This document shows, piece after piece, positions 32,349-40,415 of a DNA stretch of 64,000 nucleotides. Under the pieces are notes generated by a model that did no database searches, was not told the DNA's origin, and was given only the letters and a program-made list of their open reading frames with translations. Positions within the stretch are counted from its first letter, which is position 1; each line of letters starts with the position of its first letter. Origin of the DNA: Streptomyces cathayae (GTDB lineage: Bacteria; Actinomycetota; Actinomycetes; Streptomycetales; Streptomycetaceae); contig NZ_CP121682.1 in assembly GCF_029760955.1 (NCBI RefSeq), positions 2,418,001 through 2,482,000 on the forward strand, read 5' to 3'. The translations under genes and the position numbers were made by a program.

Positions 32349-33128
32349 ATGGACAAGAACATCGTTTCGCGTGACGGCACCCTCATCGCCCACGAGAGCG
32401 CCGGACGGGGTTCCGTGGTCGTCCTCGTCAGCGGCGCGATGTCGACGGGCGCCACGGTGGCGCCGCTGGCCGCACCGCTCTCGGAGCGGTTCCGGGTCGT
32501 CGTCTACGACCGCCGGGGCCGCGGGGCGAGCGGGGACACCCCGCCGTACGCGGTGGAACGCGAGGTCGAGGACCTGGCGGCGCTGATCGCCGCGATGGGC
32601 GGGGAGGCGTCGCTGTACGGCGTCTCCTCGGGCGGCGCGCTGGCGCTGCGCGCGGCGGCGAGCGGGCTGCCGGTGCACCATGTCGCCGTGTACGAGACGC
32701 CGTACGCGACGTCCGAGGAGGACCTGCGCGAGCGCGCGCAGTACACCGAGCGCCTGGCGCGGGCACTCGCCGAGGGGCGCCGCGGGGACGCGGTGGAGCT
32801 CTTCCTCCGTCTCACCGGGCTCGGCGAGGCGGTGATCCAGAGCGCCCGGCAGTCCCCCCTGTGGGCCGGTATGGAGTCGATGGCGCCGAGCCTCGCCCAC
32901 GACGACGCCGTCATGGGCGACGGTGGTGTCCCCGTGAAGCTGCTGGCGTCGATCCCCGTGCCGGTGCTGTCCATCGCGGGCGACGCGAGCCCGGCCTGGA
33001 TGCGCGAGGCCGCCCGGGCCATCGCGGACACCGTCCCCCGGGGCACCTGCCGCACCCTGGCCGGCCAGACCCACATGGTCGAGCCGGACGTCCTGGCCCC
33101 GGTCCTGACGGAGTTCTTCGCCCGCTGA
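32349..33128 (+). CDS. Alpha/beta hydrolase
   Basis: 259-residue alpha/beta-hydrolase fold protein. The oxyanion region is VVLVSGAMSTGAT, the DRRGRGASGDTPPY loop is typical, and the nucleophile elbow is GVSSGGALA (about residues 90-98). The acid is probably the Asp in SIAGDASPAW (about 215), and the base is His in GQTHMVEPDVLAP near the C-terminus. The triad is intact. The substrate is unknown; similar Streptomyces proteins are annotated only as esterase-like hydrolases. ATG 32349 has GCGGGGAT just upstream. It is convergent with the adenosine deaminase gene and shares a perfect inverted repeat. Confidence 0.87.
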   Translation: MDKNIVSRDGTLIAHESAGRGSVVVLVSGAMSTGATVAPLAAPLSERFRVVVYDRRGRGASGDTPPYAVEREVEDLAALIAAMGGEASLYGVSSGGALALRAAASGLPVHHVAVYETPYATSEEDLRERAQYTERLARALAEGRRGDAVELFLRLTGLGEAVIQSARQSPLWAGMESMAPSLAHDDAVMGDGGVPVKLLASIPVPVLSIAGDASPAWMREAARAIADTVPRGTCRTLAGQTHMVEPDVLAPVLTEFFAR

Positions 33129-33151
33129 GTCCCCGGAGGCACGGGCCCGCG

Positions 33152-33194
33152 CCGTGGAGCCCCACGGCGCGGATGCGCTCACGGGGCTCCACGG
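33152..33194. terminator. Bidirectional terminator between hydrolase and adenosine deaminase
   Basis: CCGTGGAGCCCC and GGGGCTCCACGG are a perfect 12-bp inverted repeat with a 19-bp loop, in the 94-bp gap between convergent genes. Confidence 0.8.
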
Positions 33195-33222
33195 CACCTG
33201 GGGGAGACGAGAGGCCGCGGGG

Positions 33223-34848
33223 TCAGCGCTGGGTGCGGAAGCTCGACTCGAAGCGGTGGAAGGCCCCTTCCTGCTCCCACTGTGCGGCGGCCTTCGGGCT
33301 GGCCTCCAGCAGGTCCCGGCAGTCCGCACCGGGGCCGGCGGCACCGAGGTCGACGTCCTGGCAGGCGGCGGCCGGACGGTAGCCGTCACGGGTGGGGTTG
33401 CCCTGCCAGAGGCTCGCGCCCGGGAGGAAGGCGTACTCCAGGGAGGCGCGGGCGAGGTCCTTCAGCTCCGGGTAGGACAGGCCGTAGGTGTCTGCGGCGT
33501 ACCGGTACTCGTGGCTGATGTCGATGCGGCTGACCCCGGGGTCGTCCGTGGCCAGCACGACGGGCACGCCGTGGGCGCGGTAGGTCTCGAAGGGGTGGTC
33601 GTCGCCGCGCACACCGAGGATCTGGGCGTTGCTGGTGAAGGGGACCTCGACGGCGGTCTCGCGGGCGGCCATGGTGCGGGCGGTGCGCTGCCAGTCGTCC
33701 TCGTGGACGAGGTCGACCCCGTGGCCGATGCGGTCGGCGCGGGCGACGTCCACGGCCTCCTTGATGTGGAACGCGAGGTCGGCGGGCTTGACCAGGCCGG
33801 GCCACAACTCGCCCGCGTGCAGGGTGACGTGTGCCTCGGGGTAGACACCGCGGAGGTACTGCACCATGCGCATCTGCAGGCTGTAGTCACGCAGCGCGCC
33901 CTCCGAGTCCTCGGGCTGGACCAGGTTGACCGCGACGAAACGGGGATCGCGTTCGGCCAGCCGCATGCCGAGGGCCATCTGTGTGAAGACCCGTTCCGGT
34001 GAACTGCCGCGCGAGACCTGGGAGATCCAGCGCACCGGGAGACGGCAGGCGGGCTGGGGGGCACCGGTGTCGCAGCCTGCGGCGGCACGGAATTCGACGT
34101 CGGCGTCGTCGGATTCCTTCCGGGCCTCGGTGACCAGCCCGTCCAGCCTGCCCCCGGCCGTCAGCTTCTCGTGCAGCCGGGCAAGGTCCGCGTCCCAGCC
34201 GACCTCCGCCGCGAGGTTCTTCGCCCCGTCGGAGGCGGGGGTGACCATGGTCTCGAGGTAGAACTGGTTCTGCGCGGCGACGTCGTTCGCGACCTCGGCG
34301 AGCAGTTTCCCGCGGTGGCGCCACGTCACCTCGCCGAACTTGCCGAAGGTGTCGAAGAAGTGGTCGTGGCCGTTGCCGTCGGCCGGGAAGTCCTGCATGG
34401 ACCAGGCGCGCACGATCGCGTCGTGGAAGGCGCGGTCGGTGCGGGCGTCCGCGGCAGGGCGGGTGCCCGCACCGCACGGGGGCGGGACGGCGGTCATCGT
34501 CGAGGTGTCGACGCACAGCCCGTCCTCGGCGGCCAGTTCGACGAGGTACTCGGTGGAGACCGCGCCGGAGAGGTGGTTGTGCAGATCGCCGCCCTTGGGC
34601 AGCCGGCGGAAGAAGTCCGCGGCCAGGCGCGGGTCGTCGCGGATCGCGTCCAGCCGGGCGGCCGTGTCCGCCTCGGTGGCGGTCGCCGGGCGGGGCGGCG
34701 GTGCCGTCGTCCTGGCCGGAGCGGACGCGTGCGGGTCGGCGTGGGCGGCGGGCAGGACCGCCGGGGAGGACAGCAGTGCCAGGGCGCTGAGGCCGGTGGC
34801 GGCCACGGTGCGGGTGCGGCGTGAGAGGCCGGGGATCCGATGAGTCAC
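33223..34848 (-). CDS. Secreted adenosine deaminase family protein
   Basis: 541-residue amidohydrolase-fold deaminase with a Sec signal peptide (positive MTHRIPGLSRRTR, then ATGLSALALLSSPAVLPAAHA; cleavage near residue 37). Metal and catalytic motifs are present: DLHNHLSG (about 88-95, HxH), TLHAGELWPG (catalytic Glu), RIGHGVDL and LATDDPGVS (Asp pair). At about 500 mature residues it is larger than intracellular Add (about 340); the extra sequence is mostly the region between residues 120 and 260. It resembles secreted ADA/ADGF-type enzymes and would convert extracellular adenosine to inosine. Cys residues (CGAG, CDTG, ACRL, ACQD, DCRD) suggest disulfides. Confidence 0.88.
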   Translation of the reverse strand: MTHRIPGLSRRTRTVAATGLSALALLSSPAVLPAAHADPHASAPARTTAPPPRPATATEADTAARLDAIRDDPRLAADFFRRLPKGGDLHNHLSGAVSTEYLVELAAEDGLCVDTSTMTAVPPPCGAGTRPAADARTDRAFHDAIVRAWSMQDFPADGNGHDHFFDTFGKFGEVTWRHRGKLLAEVANDVAAQNQFYLETMVTPASDGAKNLAAEVGWDADLARLHEKLTAGGRLDGLVTEARKESDDADVEFRAAAGCDTGAPQPACRLPVRWISQVSRGSSPERVFTQMALGMRLAERDPRFVAVNLVQPEDSEGALRDYSLQMRMVQYLRGVYPEAHVTLHAGELWPGLVKPADLAFHIKEAVDVARADRIGHGVDLVHEDDWQRTARTMAARETAVEVPFTSNAQILGVRGDDHPFETYRAHGVPVVLATDDPGVSRIDISHEYRYAADTYGLSYPELKDLARASLEYAFLPGASLWQGNPTRDGYRPAAACQDVDLGAAGPGADCRDLLEASPKAAAQWEQEGAFHRFESSFRTQR

Positions 34849-35117
34849 ACCCGGTGATCGTCGCAGCGGGCGTCCGGGACACGGGTCCGGGGCGTTGTGC
34901 GCCGCGTGATCACCCGGATGGAGGAATCACGTGTCCCCGGGCGCGTGCCGCCGGCCGCCGTCCCGCCGGGACCGGCACCGGATCCCACGGGACGGGTCGC
35001 GGGAACGACCGCCACAGGCTCCGGCCGCATGCCCCCGCGATCGCTCCGCCGCTGCTGGAACCGGCCGACGGCCTTCACTGTGCGGGAGCCGTGCCGGTTC
35101 CCTCGGGTGTTCCGGGG

Positions 35118-36260
35118 TCAGACGGTCGTGGGGGTTCTCGTCGTGCGGGAGGTCGTGGCGATGGTGGCGGAGCCGACGACTCGGGTGCCCGCGTAGAGGA
35201 CGACGGCCTGGCCGGGGGCGACGCCGCGGACCGGTTCCGTGAACGACACCTGCAGGGTGCCCTCGACGAGTTCGGCGGTGACCTCGGTCTCGTCGCCGTG
35301 GGCGCGGAGCTGGGCGGTGTAGGTGCCGGGGCCGGTCGGGGCGGTGCCGCACCAGCGGGGGTTGACCGCGGTGAGGGCGCCGACGTCGAGGGCGTCCGCG
35401 GGGCCGACGGTGACGGTGTTGGTCACCGGGGAGATGTCGAGGACGTAGCGGGGCTTGCCGTCGGGGGCGGGGGTGCCGATCCGCAGGCCCTTGCGCTGGC
35501 CGATGGTGAAGCCGTAGGCGCCCTCGTGCGTGCCGACCTTGCTGCCGGACTCGTCGACGATGTCGCCCTCGGCCCGGCCCAGGCGGTTCGCGAGGAAGCC
35601 CTGGGTGTCGCCGTCGGCGATGAAGCAGATGTCGTGCGAGTCGGGCTTCTTGGCGACCGCGAGTCCACGCCGCTCGGCCTCCGCGCGGATCTCCTCCTTG
35701 GTGGTGACCGTGTCGCCGAGCGGGAACATCGCGTGGGCGAGCTGCCGGTCGTCCAGCACGCCCAGGACGTACGACTGGTCCTTGGCCATGTCGGAGGCGC
35801 GGTGCAGCTCACGTGTGCCGTCGGACAGGGTGACCACGCGCGCGTAGTGGCCGGTGGCCACGGCGTCGAAGCCGAGGGCCAGCGCCTTGTCCAGCAGCGC
35901 GGCGAACTTGATCTTCTCGTTGCAGCGCAGGCACGGGTTGGGGGTGCGGCCGGCCTCGTACTCGGCGACGAAGTCCTCCACCACGTCCTCACGGAAGCGG
36001 TCGGCGAGGTCCCACACGTAGAACGGGATGCCGATGACGTCGGCGGCGCGGCGGGCGTCGCGTGAGTCCTCGATGGTGCAACAGCCCCGCGCGCCCGTAC
36101 GGAAGGACTGGGGGTTCGCGGAGAGCGCGAGGTGGACGCCGGTCACGTCGTGTCCCGCCTCGGCGGCACGGGCGGCGGCCACGGCGGAGTCGACTCCGCC
36201 GGACATGGCGGCCAGTACCCGGAGGGGGCGGGGGCGGGAGGGCTGCGGGATTTCAGTCAT
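35118..36260 (-). CDS. mnmA: tRNA-specific 2-thiouridylase
   Basis: Thiolates U34 of the Lys, Glu and Gln tRNA anticodons using ATP and a relayed persulfide sulfur. 380 residues. The PP-loop SGGVDS is at 20-25. The two catalytic Cys are Cys110 in NPCLRC and Cys213 in HDICF. The central tRNA-binding and C-terminal barrel domains are complete. A short Thr/Arg-rich tail (residues 365-380) is unusual but harmless. ATG 36260 gives the family start after a short leader. It is divergent from the amidase gene. A cysteine desulfurase, the likely sulfur donor, lies about 1.2 kb away on the same strand. Confidence 0.96.
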   Translation of the reverse strand: MTEIPQPSRPRPLRVLAAMSGGVDSAVAAARAAEAGHDVTGVHLALSANPQSFRTGARGCCTIEDSRDARRAADVIGIPFYVWDLADRFREDVVEDFVAEYEAGRTPNPCLRCNEKIKFAALLDKALALGFDAVATGHYARVVTLSDGTRELHRASDMAKDQSYVLGVLDDRQLAHAMFPLGDTVTTKEEIRAEAERRGLAVAKKPDSHDICFIADGDTQGFLANRLGRAEGDIVDESGSKVGTHEGAYGFTIGQRKGLRIGTPAPDGKPRYVLDISPVTNTVTVGPADALDVGALTAVNPRWCGTAPTGPGTYTAQLRAHGDETEVTAELVEGTLQVSFTEPVRGVAPGQAVVLYAGTRVVGSATIATTSRTTRTPTTV

Positions 36261-36313
36261 AACCCCTCCAGGGTACGGGGCACGGGAACCGGAGCCACCG
36301 GATATCCGTTGTT

Positions 36314-36985
36314 GTGGGCATGGGGGAAAGAAGAGCTTCCAAGGACGGCGACCGGCGCATCGGACGGCGTGCCCTGCTCGTCGGCGGGGTGGCGGCCGCC
36401 GCGGGCACCGCCGTGCTGGCGCGGGACGAGTTGGGCCGCCTGTGGTGGCGTGTGCCCGGCATCGAGAAGCCGCGCGAGCCGGGTGTGGTCGACTTCTCGG
36501 GCGCCCGCTGGGTAGCGGCCTCGGACGCCAACTGGCGGCGCGCGGACCGGCCCGACGACTTCACCGTCGACATGGTGATCGTCCACGTCACCCAGGGCAG
36601 CTTCGACAGCGCGGTGCGGGCGTTCCAGGACCCCGGGCACCGGGCCGCCACGCACTACATCGTCGGACAGGACGGGCGGATCACCCAGATGATCCGCGAG
36701 CTCGACGTGGCGTACCACGCGGGGAACCGCGACTACAACGAGCGCAGCATCGGCATCGAGCACGAGGGCTTCGTGGACCGGCCGCAGGACCTCACGGACG
36801 AGATGTACGAGGCCTCGGCCCGGCTCACGGCCCGGATCTGCGCGCGCTACGACATACCCGTCGACCGGAAGCACATCATCGGCCACATCGAGGTGCCGGG
36901 GACGGATCACACCGACCCGGGCCCGCACTGGGACTGGGACCGCTACATGAAGCTCGTACGTCAGGCGCGCACGGCGACGGCCTGA
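36314..36985 (+). CDS. N-acetylmuramoyl-L-alanine amidase (Amidase_2), exported
   Basis: Zinc amidase that cleaves the lactyl-amide bond between MurNAc and the stem peptide. 223 residues. The N-terminus has [18 protein letters not shown], a twin-arginine-like signal with a hydrophobic stretch (about residues 15-37), so Tat export is likely. The Amidase_2/PGRP domain spans about 80-215, with zinc ligands His in MVIVHVTQG and His in GTDHTDPG. Conserved [15 protein letters not shown] and [12 protein letters not shown] segments are present. No cell-wall-binding repeats are seen. Start GTG 36314 or ATG 36320. It is convergent with the cysteine desulfurase, with a TPP riboswitch between. Confidence 0.9.
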   Translation: MGMGERRASKDGDRRIGRRALLVGGVAAAAGTAVLARDELGRLWWRVPGIEKPREPGVVDFSGARWVAASDANWRRADRPDDFTVDMVIVHVTQGSFDSAVRAFQDPGHRAATHYIVGQDGRITQMIRELDVAYHAGNRDYNERSIGIEHEGFVDRPQDLTDEMYEASARLTARICARYDIPVDRKHIIGHIEVPGTDHTDPGPHWDWDRYMKLVRQARTATA

Positions 36986-37112
36986 CCCCATCACTCGAAA
37001 AAGTGGACAAAAACCTCCATACCCACTTCCCCTTCCCGCGAGGGCGTTCTAACCTGGGAGCAGGCCTACGAGACGAGTGAGGGAGTTCGACCGGAGTAGC
37101 CGACTTCAGCGT

Positions 37113-37239
37113 GAGGTTGCGGCTTCCGCTGGTGCCGACGTCGACGGTCGGGCTGAGAGGCCGGAAGGTCGCATTTTGGACCGGAAGGCGACCCCTAGTC
37201 ACCTGATCCGGGTCATACCGGCGAAGGGAACCCGCCTCG
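37113..37239 (+). promoter_or_regulatory. TPP riboswitch aptamer with no sense-strand gene
   Basis: The plus strand carries both signature TPP-aptamer blocks: GGGCTGAGAGG (37150-37160), and 42 bases later ACCTGATCCGGGTCATACC (37201-37219) followed by GGCGAAGGGA. CCGAC/GTCGG just before CTGAGA gives P3, GGTC/GACC an extra P3a-type stem, and CCGG/CCGG the P5 arm. This agrees with Streptomyces thiC-type aptamers. The next sense-strand gene is more than 12 kb away; immediately downstream lies the 3' end of the convergent cysteine desulfurase. A CTCGT-AGGTCG/CGGCCT-ACGAG hairpin (37236-37274) could be the expression platform. Confidence 0.85.
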
Positions 37240-37279
37240 TAGGTCGTTGTCGTGCCCGGCCTGATCCGAACGAGAAGCC

Positions 37280-38449
37280 CTAGCTGAGCCCCGCCGCCCG
37301 GGCCCGTTCGACCGCCGGGCCGATGGTCTTGGCCAGGGCTTCGACGTCGGCCCGGGTGGAGGTGTGGCCGAGGGAGAAGCGCAGGGTGCCGCGGGCCAGG
37401 TCCGGGTCGGTGCCGGTGGCCAGGAGGACGTGGCTGGGCTGGGCGATGCCCGCCGTGCAGGCGGAACCGGTGGAGCACTCGATGCCCTGGGCGTCGAGCA
37501 GGAGCAGCAGGGAGTCGCCCTCGCAGCCGGGGAACGCGAAGTGGGCGTTGGCCGGGAGCCGCCCCCCGGGTGCGGGGTCGCCGCCGAGAAGGGCGTCCGG
37601 GACGGCCTCGCGGACCGCGGCGACCAGGTCGTCGCGGAGGGCTCCGACCTCGCGGGCGAACCACTCCTGCCGCCCGGTGGCCAGCCGGCCGGCCACCGCG
37701 AAGGAGGCGATCGCGGGCACGTCGAGCGTGCCGGAGCGCACATGGCGCTCCTGGCCGCCGCCGTGCAGCACGGGCACGGGGGTGTGCTCGCGGCCCAGGA
37801 CCAGCGCCCCGATGCCGTACGGGCCGCCGATCTTGTGGCCGGACACGGTCATCGCGGCGAGCCCCGAGGAGGCGAAGTCCACCGGCACCTGGCCGAAGGC
37901 CTGGACCGCGTCGGAGTGCAGCGGAACGCCGAACTCGGCGGCGACCTCGGCGAGTTCACGGACCGGCAGCAGCGTGCCGATCTCGTTGTTCGCCCACATC
38001 ACGGTGGCCAGGGCCACGTCGTCGGGGTTGCGGGCGATCGCCTCGCGCAGCGCGTCCGGGTGGACCCGGCCGTAGGGGTCGACCGGCAGGTACTCGACGG
38101 TGGCGCCCTCGTGTTCGCCCAGCCAGTGCACGGCGTCGAGGACGGCGTGGTGCTCGACGGGGCTCGCGAGGACGCGGGTGCGGGCCGGTTCCGCGTTCCG
38201 GCGGGCCCAGTACAGGCCCTTCACCGCGAGGTTGTCGGCCTCGGTCCCGCCGGCAGTGAGGACCACCTCGCTGGGGCGGGCGCCGAGGGCTTCGGCGAGG
38301 GTTTCGCGGGCCTCCTCGACGCTCCGGCGGGCGCGCCGGCCGGCTGCGTGCAGGGAGGAGGCGTTGCCGGTGAGGCTCAGGTGCGCGGTGAGTGCCTCGA
38401 CTGCCTCGGGAAGCATCGGGGTGGTCGCGGCGTGGTCGAGGTATGCCAT
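37280..38449 (-). CDS. Cysteine desulfurase (NifS/IscS type)
   Basis: PLP enzyme that converts cysteine to alanine and passes the persulfide sulfur to acceptors such as MnmA, thiamine sulfur carriers or Fe-S scaffolds. 389 residues. [12 protein letters not shown] is the family start. The PLP Lys is about 206 in VSGHKIGG, preceded by HSDAVQA. The persulfide Cys is about 331 in STGSACTAG, with the loop typical of group I enzymes. ATG 38449 is preferred over the upstream frame to 38536. Its stop lies 41 bp from the end of the TPP aptamer on the other strand. Next to mnmA it is probably the tRNA-thiolation sulfur donor. Confidence 0.94.
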   Translation of the reverse strand: MAYLDHAATTPMLPEAVEALTAHLSLTGNASSLHAAGRRARRSVEEARETLAEALGARPSEVVLTAGGTEADNLAVKGLYWARRNAEPARTRVLASPVEHHAVLDAVHWLGEHEGATVEYLPVDPYGRVHPDALREAIARNPDDVALATVMWANNEIGTLLPVRELAEVAAEFGVPLHSDAVQAFGQVPVDFASSGLAAMTVSGHKIGGPYGIGALVLGREHTPVPVLHGGGQERHVRSGTLDVPAIASFAVAGRLATGRQEWFAREVGALRDDLVAAVREAVPDALLGGDPAPGGRLPANAHFAFPGCEGDSLLLLLDAQGIECSTGSACTAGIAQPSHVLLATGTDPDLARGTLRFSLGHTSTRADVEALAKTIGPAVERARAAGLS

Positions 38450-38666
38450 GGTGAGCCCGATTCTACGGGCCCCGTCCGACGGGCCCGGGGGCGCGGTCGG
38501 CCGGAAAACGACGCCGGTTCGAGCGTCCCGGCCCACAGGCTCCCCCGAGCGGCGTCGCTCACCTGCGGGAACGCCGGCCGGGCCGGCGGATGCGGGTCGC
38601 CGGGGCCGGCGGTCACATTGAGGACAAGCGGACCCGGCGGACCCGGCACGGTGCCGGCCGGGCCCC

Positions 38667-39530
38667 TCAGGGCAGCCGTACGCGGGCGAGCTGGCGGGAC
38701 TGGGCCACCAGTCGGTCCGCGCTGTCCCAGACCTCGGCGTCCTCCTCCAGGAAGCCGCCGGCCAGGTTGCGGGTGGTGATCGACACCCGCAGCGGGCCGG
38801 GCGCCGGGCGGGAGCGGACGTGCGCCGTCAGCTCGACCGTGGGGACCCAGCCGGTGAGCCCGATCTCAAAGGCGGTGGGCGGCAGCGCGTCCACGGCGAG
38901 CAGCAGGGAGAACGGATCGGCGTCCCGGCCGTCGGCGAGCCCGAACCAGGCCCGCATCTCCCCCTTGCCGGAGGGCTGCCCGAGGGCCCAGCCGAGGGTC
39001 GACGGGTCGAGCTTGAGCATCAGCCGCTCGGTGATGGCGGAGCTGCCGTCGACGGGGGCCGGACCGTCCTCGGGGCCGAAGCACTGCTCCATGGGCGGCA
39101 GCGCGGGCGGGCGGGCCGCCGTGCGGACGTCGTCGGGGAGGGTGTCCAGGTCGCCGTAGGAGGCCAGCACGCGGATGCGTTCGACCTCGCGGCCCTCGTC
39201 GTCGTACTGGAGGAGGGACGCCTGACCGGTCGACAGGGTGCGCCCGGTGCGCACGGTCTCGGTGCGGACGACCGCCGGGCCCGGCTGGGAGGCGGTCAGG
39301 TAGTGCGCGGAGATGGTGAAGGGGTCCGGGTGCGGCAGGGTGTCGGCGAGGGCGCGGCCCAGGACGGCCAGCAGATAGCCGCCGTTGACGGCGTTGATGA
39401 TCGTCCAGCCGGCGGAGAGGCCGATGTCGTAGACGCCCGGCGTGCGGAGCGTCACCGCGGTGTCGCGGTCGAACTCGCTGTCGCCGACGGTGGCCCGGGT
39501 CGCGACCTGGGCGGAGGCTGCTTCTGGCAT
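38667..39530 (-). CDS. Acyl-CoA thioesterase-like double hot-dog protein
   Basis: 287 residues with two hot-dog folds of the TesB/4HBT-like type. The N-terminal hot dog is [29 protein letters not shown] to about residue 130 ([16 protein letters not shown], then [13 protein letters not shown]). The C-terminal hot dog runs about 150-285 ([12 protein letters not shown] onward, with [17 protein letters not shown] at the end). The Asn-Gly-Gly (VNGGY) replaces the usual active-site segment of TesB, as in many actinobacterial paralogues. Probably hydrolyses acyl-CoAs of unknown chain length. ATG 39530 is likely; TTG 39545 is an alternative. It is preceded on the same strand by the TRIC-like channel gene. 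Confidence 0.8.
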   Translation of the reverse strand: MPEAASAQVATRATVGDSEFDRDTAVTLRTPGVYDIGLSAGWTIINAVNGGYLLAVLGRALADTLPHPDPFTISAHYLTASQPGPAVVRTETVRTGRTLSTGQASLLQYDDEGREVERIRVLASYGDLDTLPDDVRTAARPPALPPMEQCFGPEDGPAPVDGSSAITERLMLKLDPSTLGWALGQPSGKGEMRAWFGLADGRDADPFSLLLAVDALPPTAFEIGLTGWVPTVELTAHVRSRPAPGPLRVSITTRNLAGGFLEEDAEVWDSADRLVAQSRQLARVRLP

Positions 39531-39611
39531 GGATGAAGAGTACAAGAAGTGGCTACTAAGCGGTAGCTTTGTTGATTCCCCTCCCCGTCCCCTCCCCCGC
39601 GCCGGCCCGCC

Positions 39612-40277
39612 CTACTCCTCCTCGCGGGCCGTCGAGCGCCGCTGCCACGCGCGGGGCGCCCGCCAGTGGTACCGCAGCGCCAGCAGCCGCAGCGCGAACG
39701 CCGTGAGCACGGCAAGGGTGCTGGTGAACGCGTTCAGCACGTCCAAGCGTATGCACAGCGCCACCATGGTCGCGCCGACCATCGCCGGTACCGCGTAGAG
39801 ATCGCGGTCCCAGCGCAGCAGCGAGGGCACCTCGTTGGCGAGCACGTCCCGCACCACGCCGCCGCCCACCGCGGTGACCAGGCCCAGGCAGGCGGAGGCG
39901 ACCGGGCTGAGCCCGTAGTCGTACGCCTTGGCGGTGCCGACGACGCAGAACAGACCGAGCCCCGCGGCGTCGAAGAAGTTGACGGCGTTCTGGATGCGCT
40001 CGACCTGCGGGTGGAGGAAGAAGACCAGTGCCACGGCGAGCAGCGGGGTGACGAAGTACCCCAGGTCGGTGAAGGCGGCGGGCGGCACGGCGCCGATCAC
40101 CACGTCACGGAAGAGTCCGCCGCCGAGGGCGGTGGCCTCCGCGAGGACCGCGATGCCGAAGACGTCGAGGTTCTTGCGCACGGCCAGCAGGGCGCCCGAG
40201 ATCGCGAAGACGAAGATGCCGATCAGGTCGAGCGCGTGCAGGAGCGACGGGCTGAAGAGTTGCTGGAGCACTTTCAC
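39612..40277 (-). CDS. TRIC/UPF0126 family membrane channel protein
   Basis: About 221 residues, seven predicted helices in two UPF0126 repeats. Repeat 1 begins ALDLIGIFVFAISGALLAVRK and contains GGGLFRDVVIG. Repeat 2 begins NFFDAAGLGLFCVVGTAKA and contains GGGVVRDVLANEVP. The paired GGG(L/V)xRD motifs are diagnostic of prokaryotic trimeric intracellular cation channel homologues, which conduct monovalent cations. A basic C-terminus follows (RYHWRAPRAWQRRS). GTG 40277 or 40271 starts the protein; the longer frame to 40361 runs through a terminator hairpin. Physiological role is unknown. Confidence 0.86.
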   Translation of the reverse strand: MKVLQQLFSPSLLHALDLIGIFVFAISGALLAVRKNLDVFGIAVLAEATALGGGLFRDVVIGAVPPAAFTDLGYFVTPLLAVALVFFLHPQVERIQNAVNFFDAAGLGLFCVVGTAKAYDYGLSPVASACLGLVTAVGGGVVRDVLANEVPSLLRWDRDLYAVPAMVGATMVALCIRLDVLNAFTSTLAVLTAFALRLLALRYHWRAPRAWQRRSTAREEE

Positions 40278-40295
40278 ATTCTTACTCAGCAGGAA

Positions 40296-40324
40296 CCCCT
40301 CGCCTTGTAAAGCAAGGCGAGGGG
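40296..40324 (-). terminator. Second hairpin after the oligopeptide transporter operon
   Basis: CCCCTCGCCTTG and CAAGGCGAGGGG are a perfect 12-bp inverted repeat with loop TAAAG. It lies about 90 bp past the last transporter gene and 19 bp upstream of the channel gene start. It probably insulates the channel gene from the operon. Confidence 0.7.
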
Positions 40325-40358
40325 TGGCACGGACGTGCGGCCCGAGGAGCTCTCGGAA

Positions 40359-40385
40359 CACCGGACGGTTCCGCTCCGTCCGGTG
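40359..40385 (-). terminator. First hairpin after the oligopeptide transporter operon
   Basis: CACCGGACGG and CCGTCCGGTG pair perfectly around TTCCGCT, 31 bp past the stop of the ATP-binding gene. Outer CTCGGA/TCCGAG extend the stem with a bulge. Probable terminator. Confidence 0.65.
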
Positions 40386-40415
40386 CTCCGGGATTCCGAG
40401 GGGCGCGACGGACCG

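Noticed and set aside
34849..35117. Small gene between mnmA and the adenosine deaminase gene
   Set aside because: The open frames there are Arg/Pro-rich with no conserved start or ribosome-binding site; the region looks like a promoter and 3' flank.
37077..37283. 68-codon plus-strand frame in the amidase-desulfurase gap
   Set aside because: It runs straight through the TPP aptamer, its product is low-complexity and basic, and no Shine-Dalgarno sequence fits. An 11-codon frame from GTG 37252 after the aptamer also lacks support.
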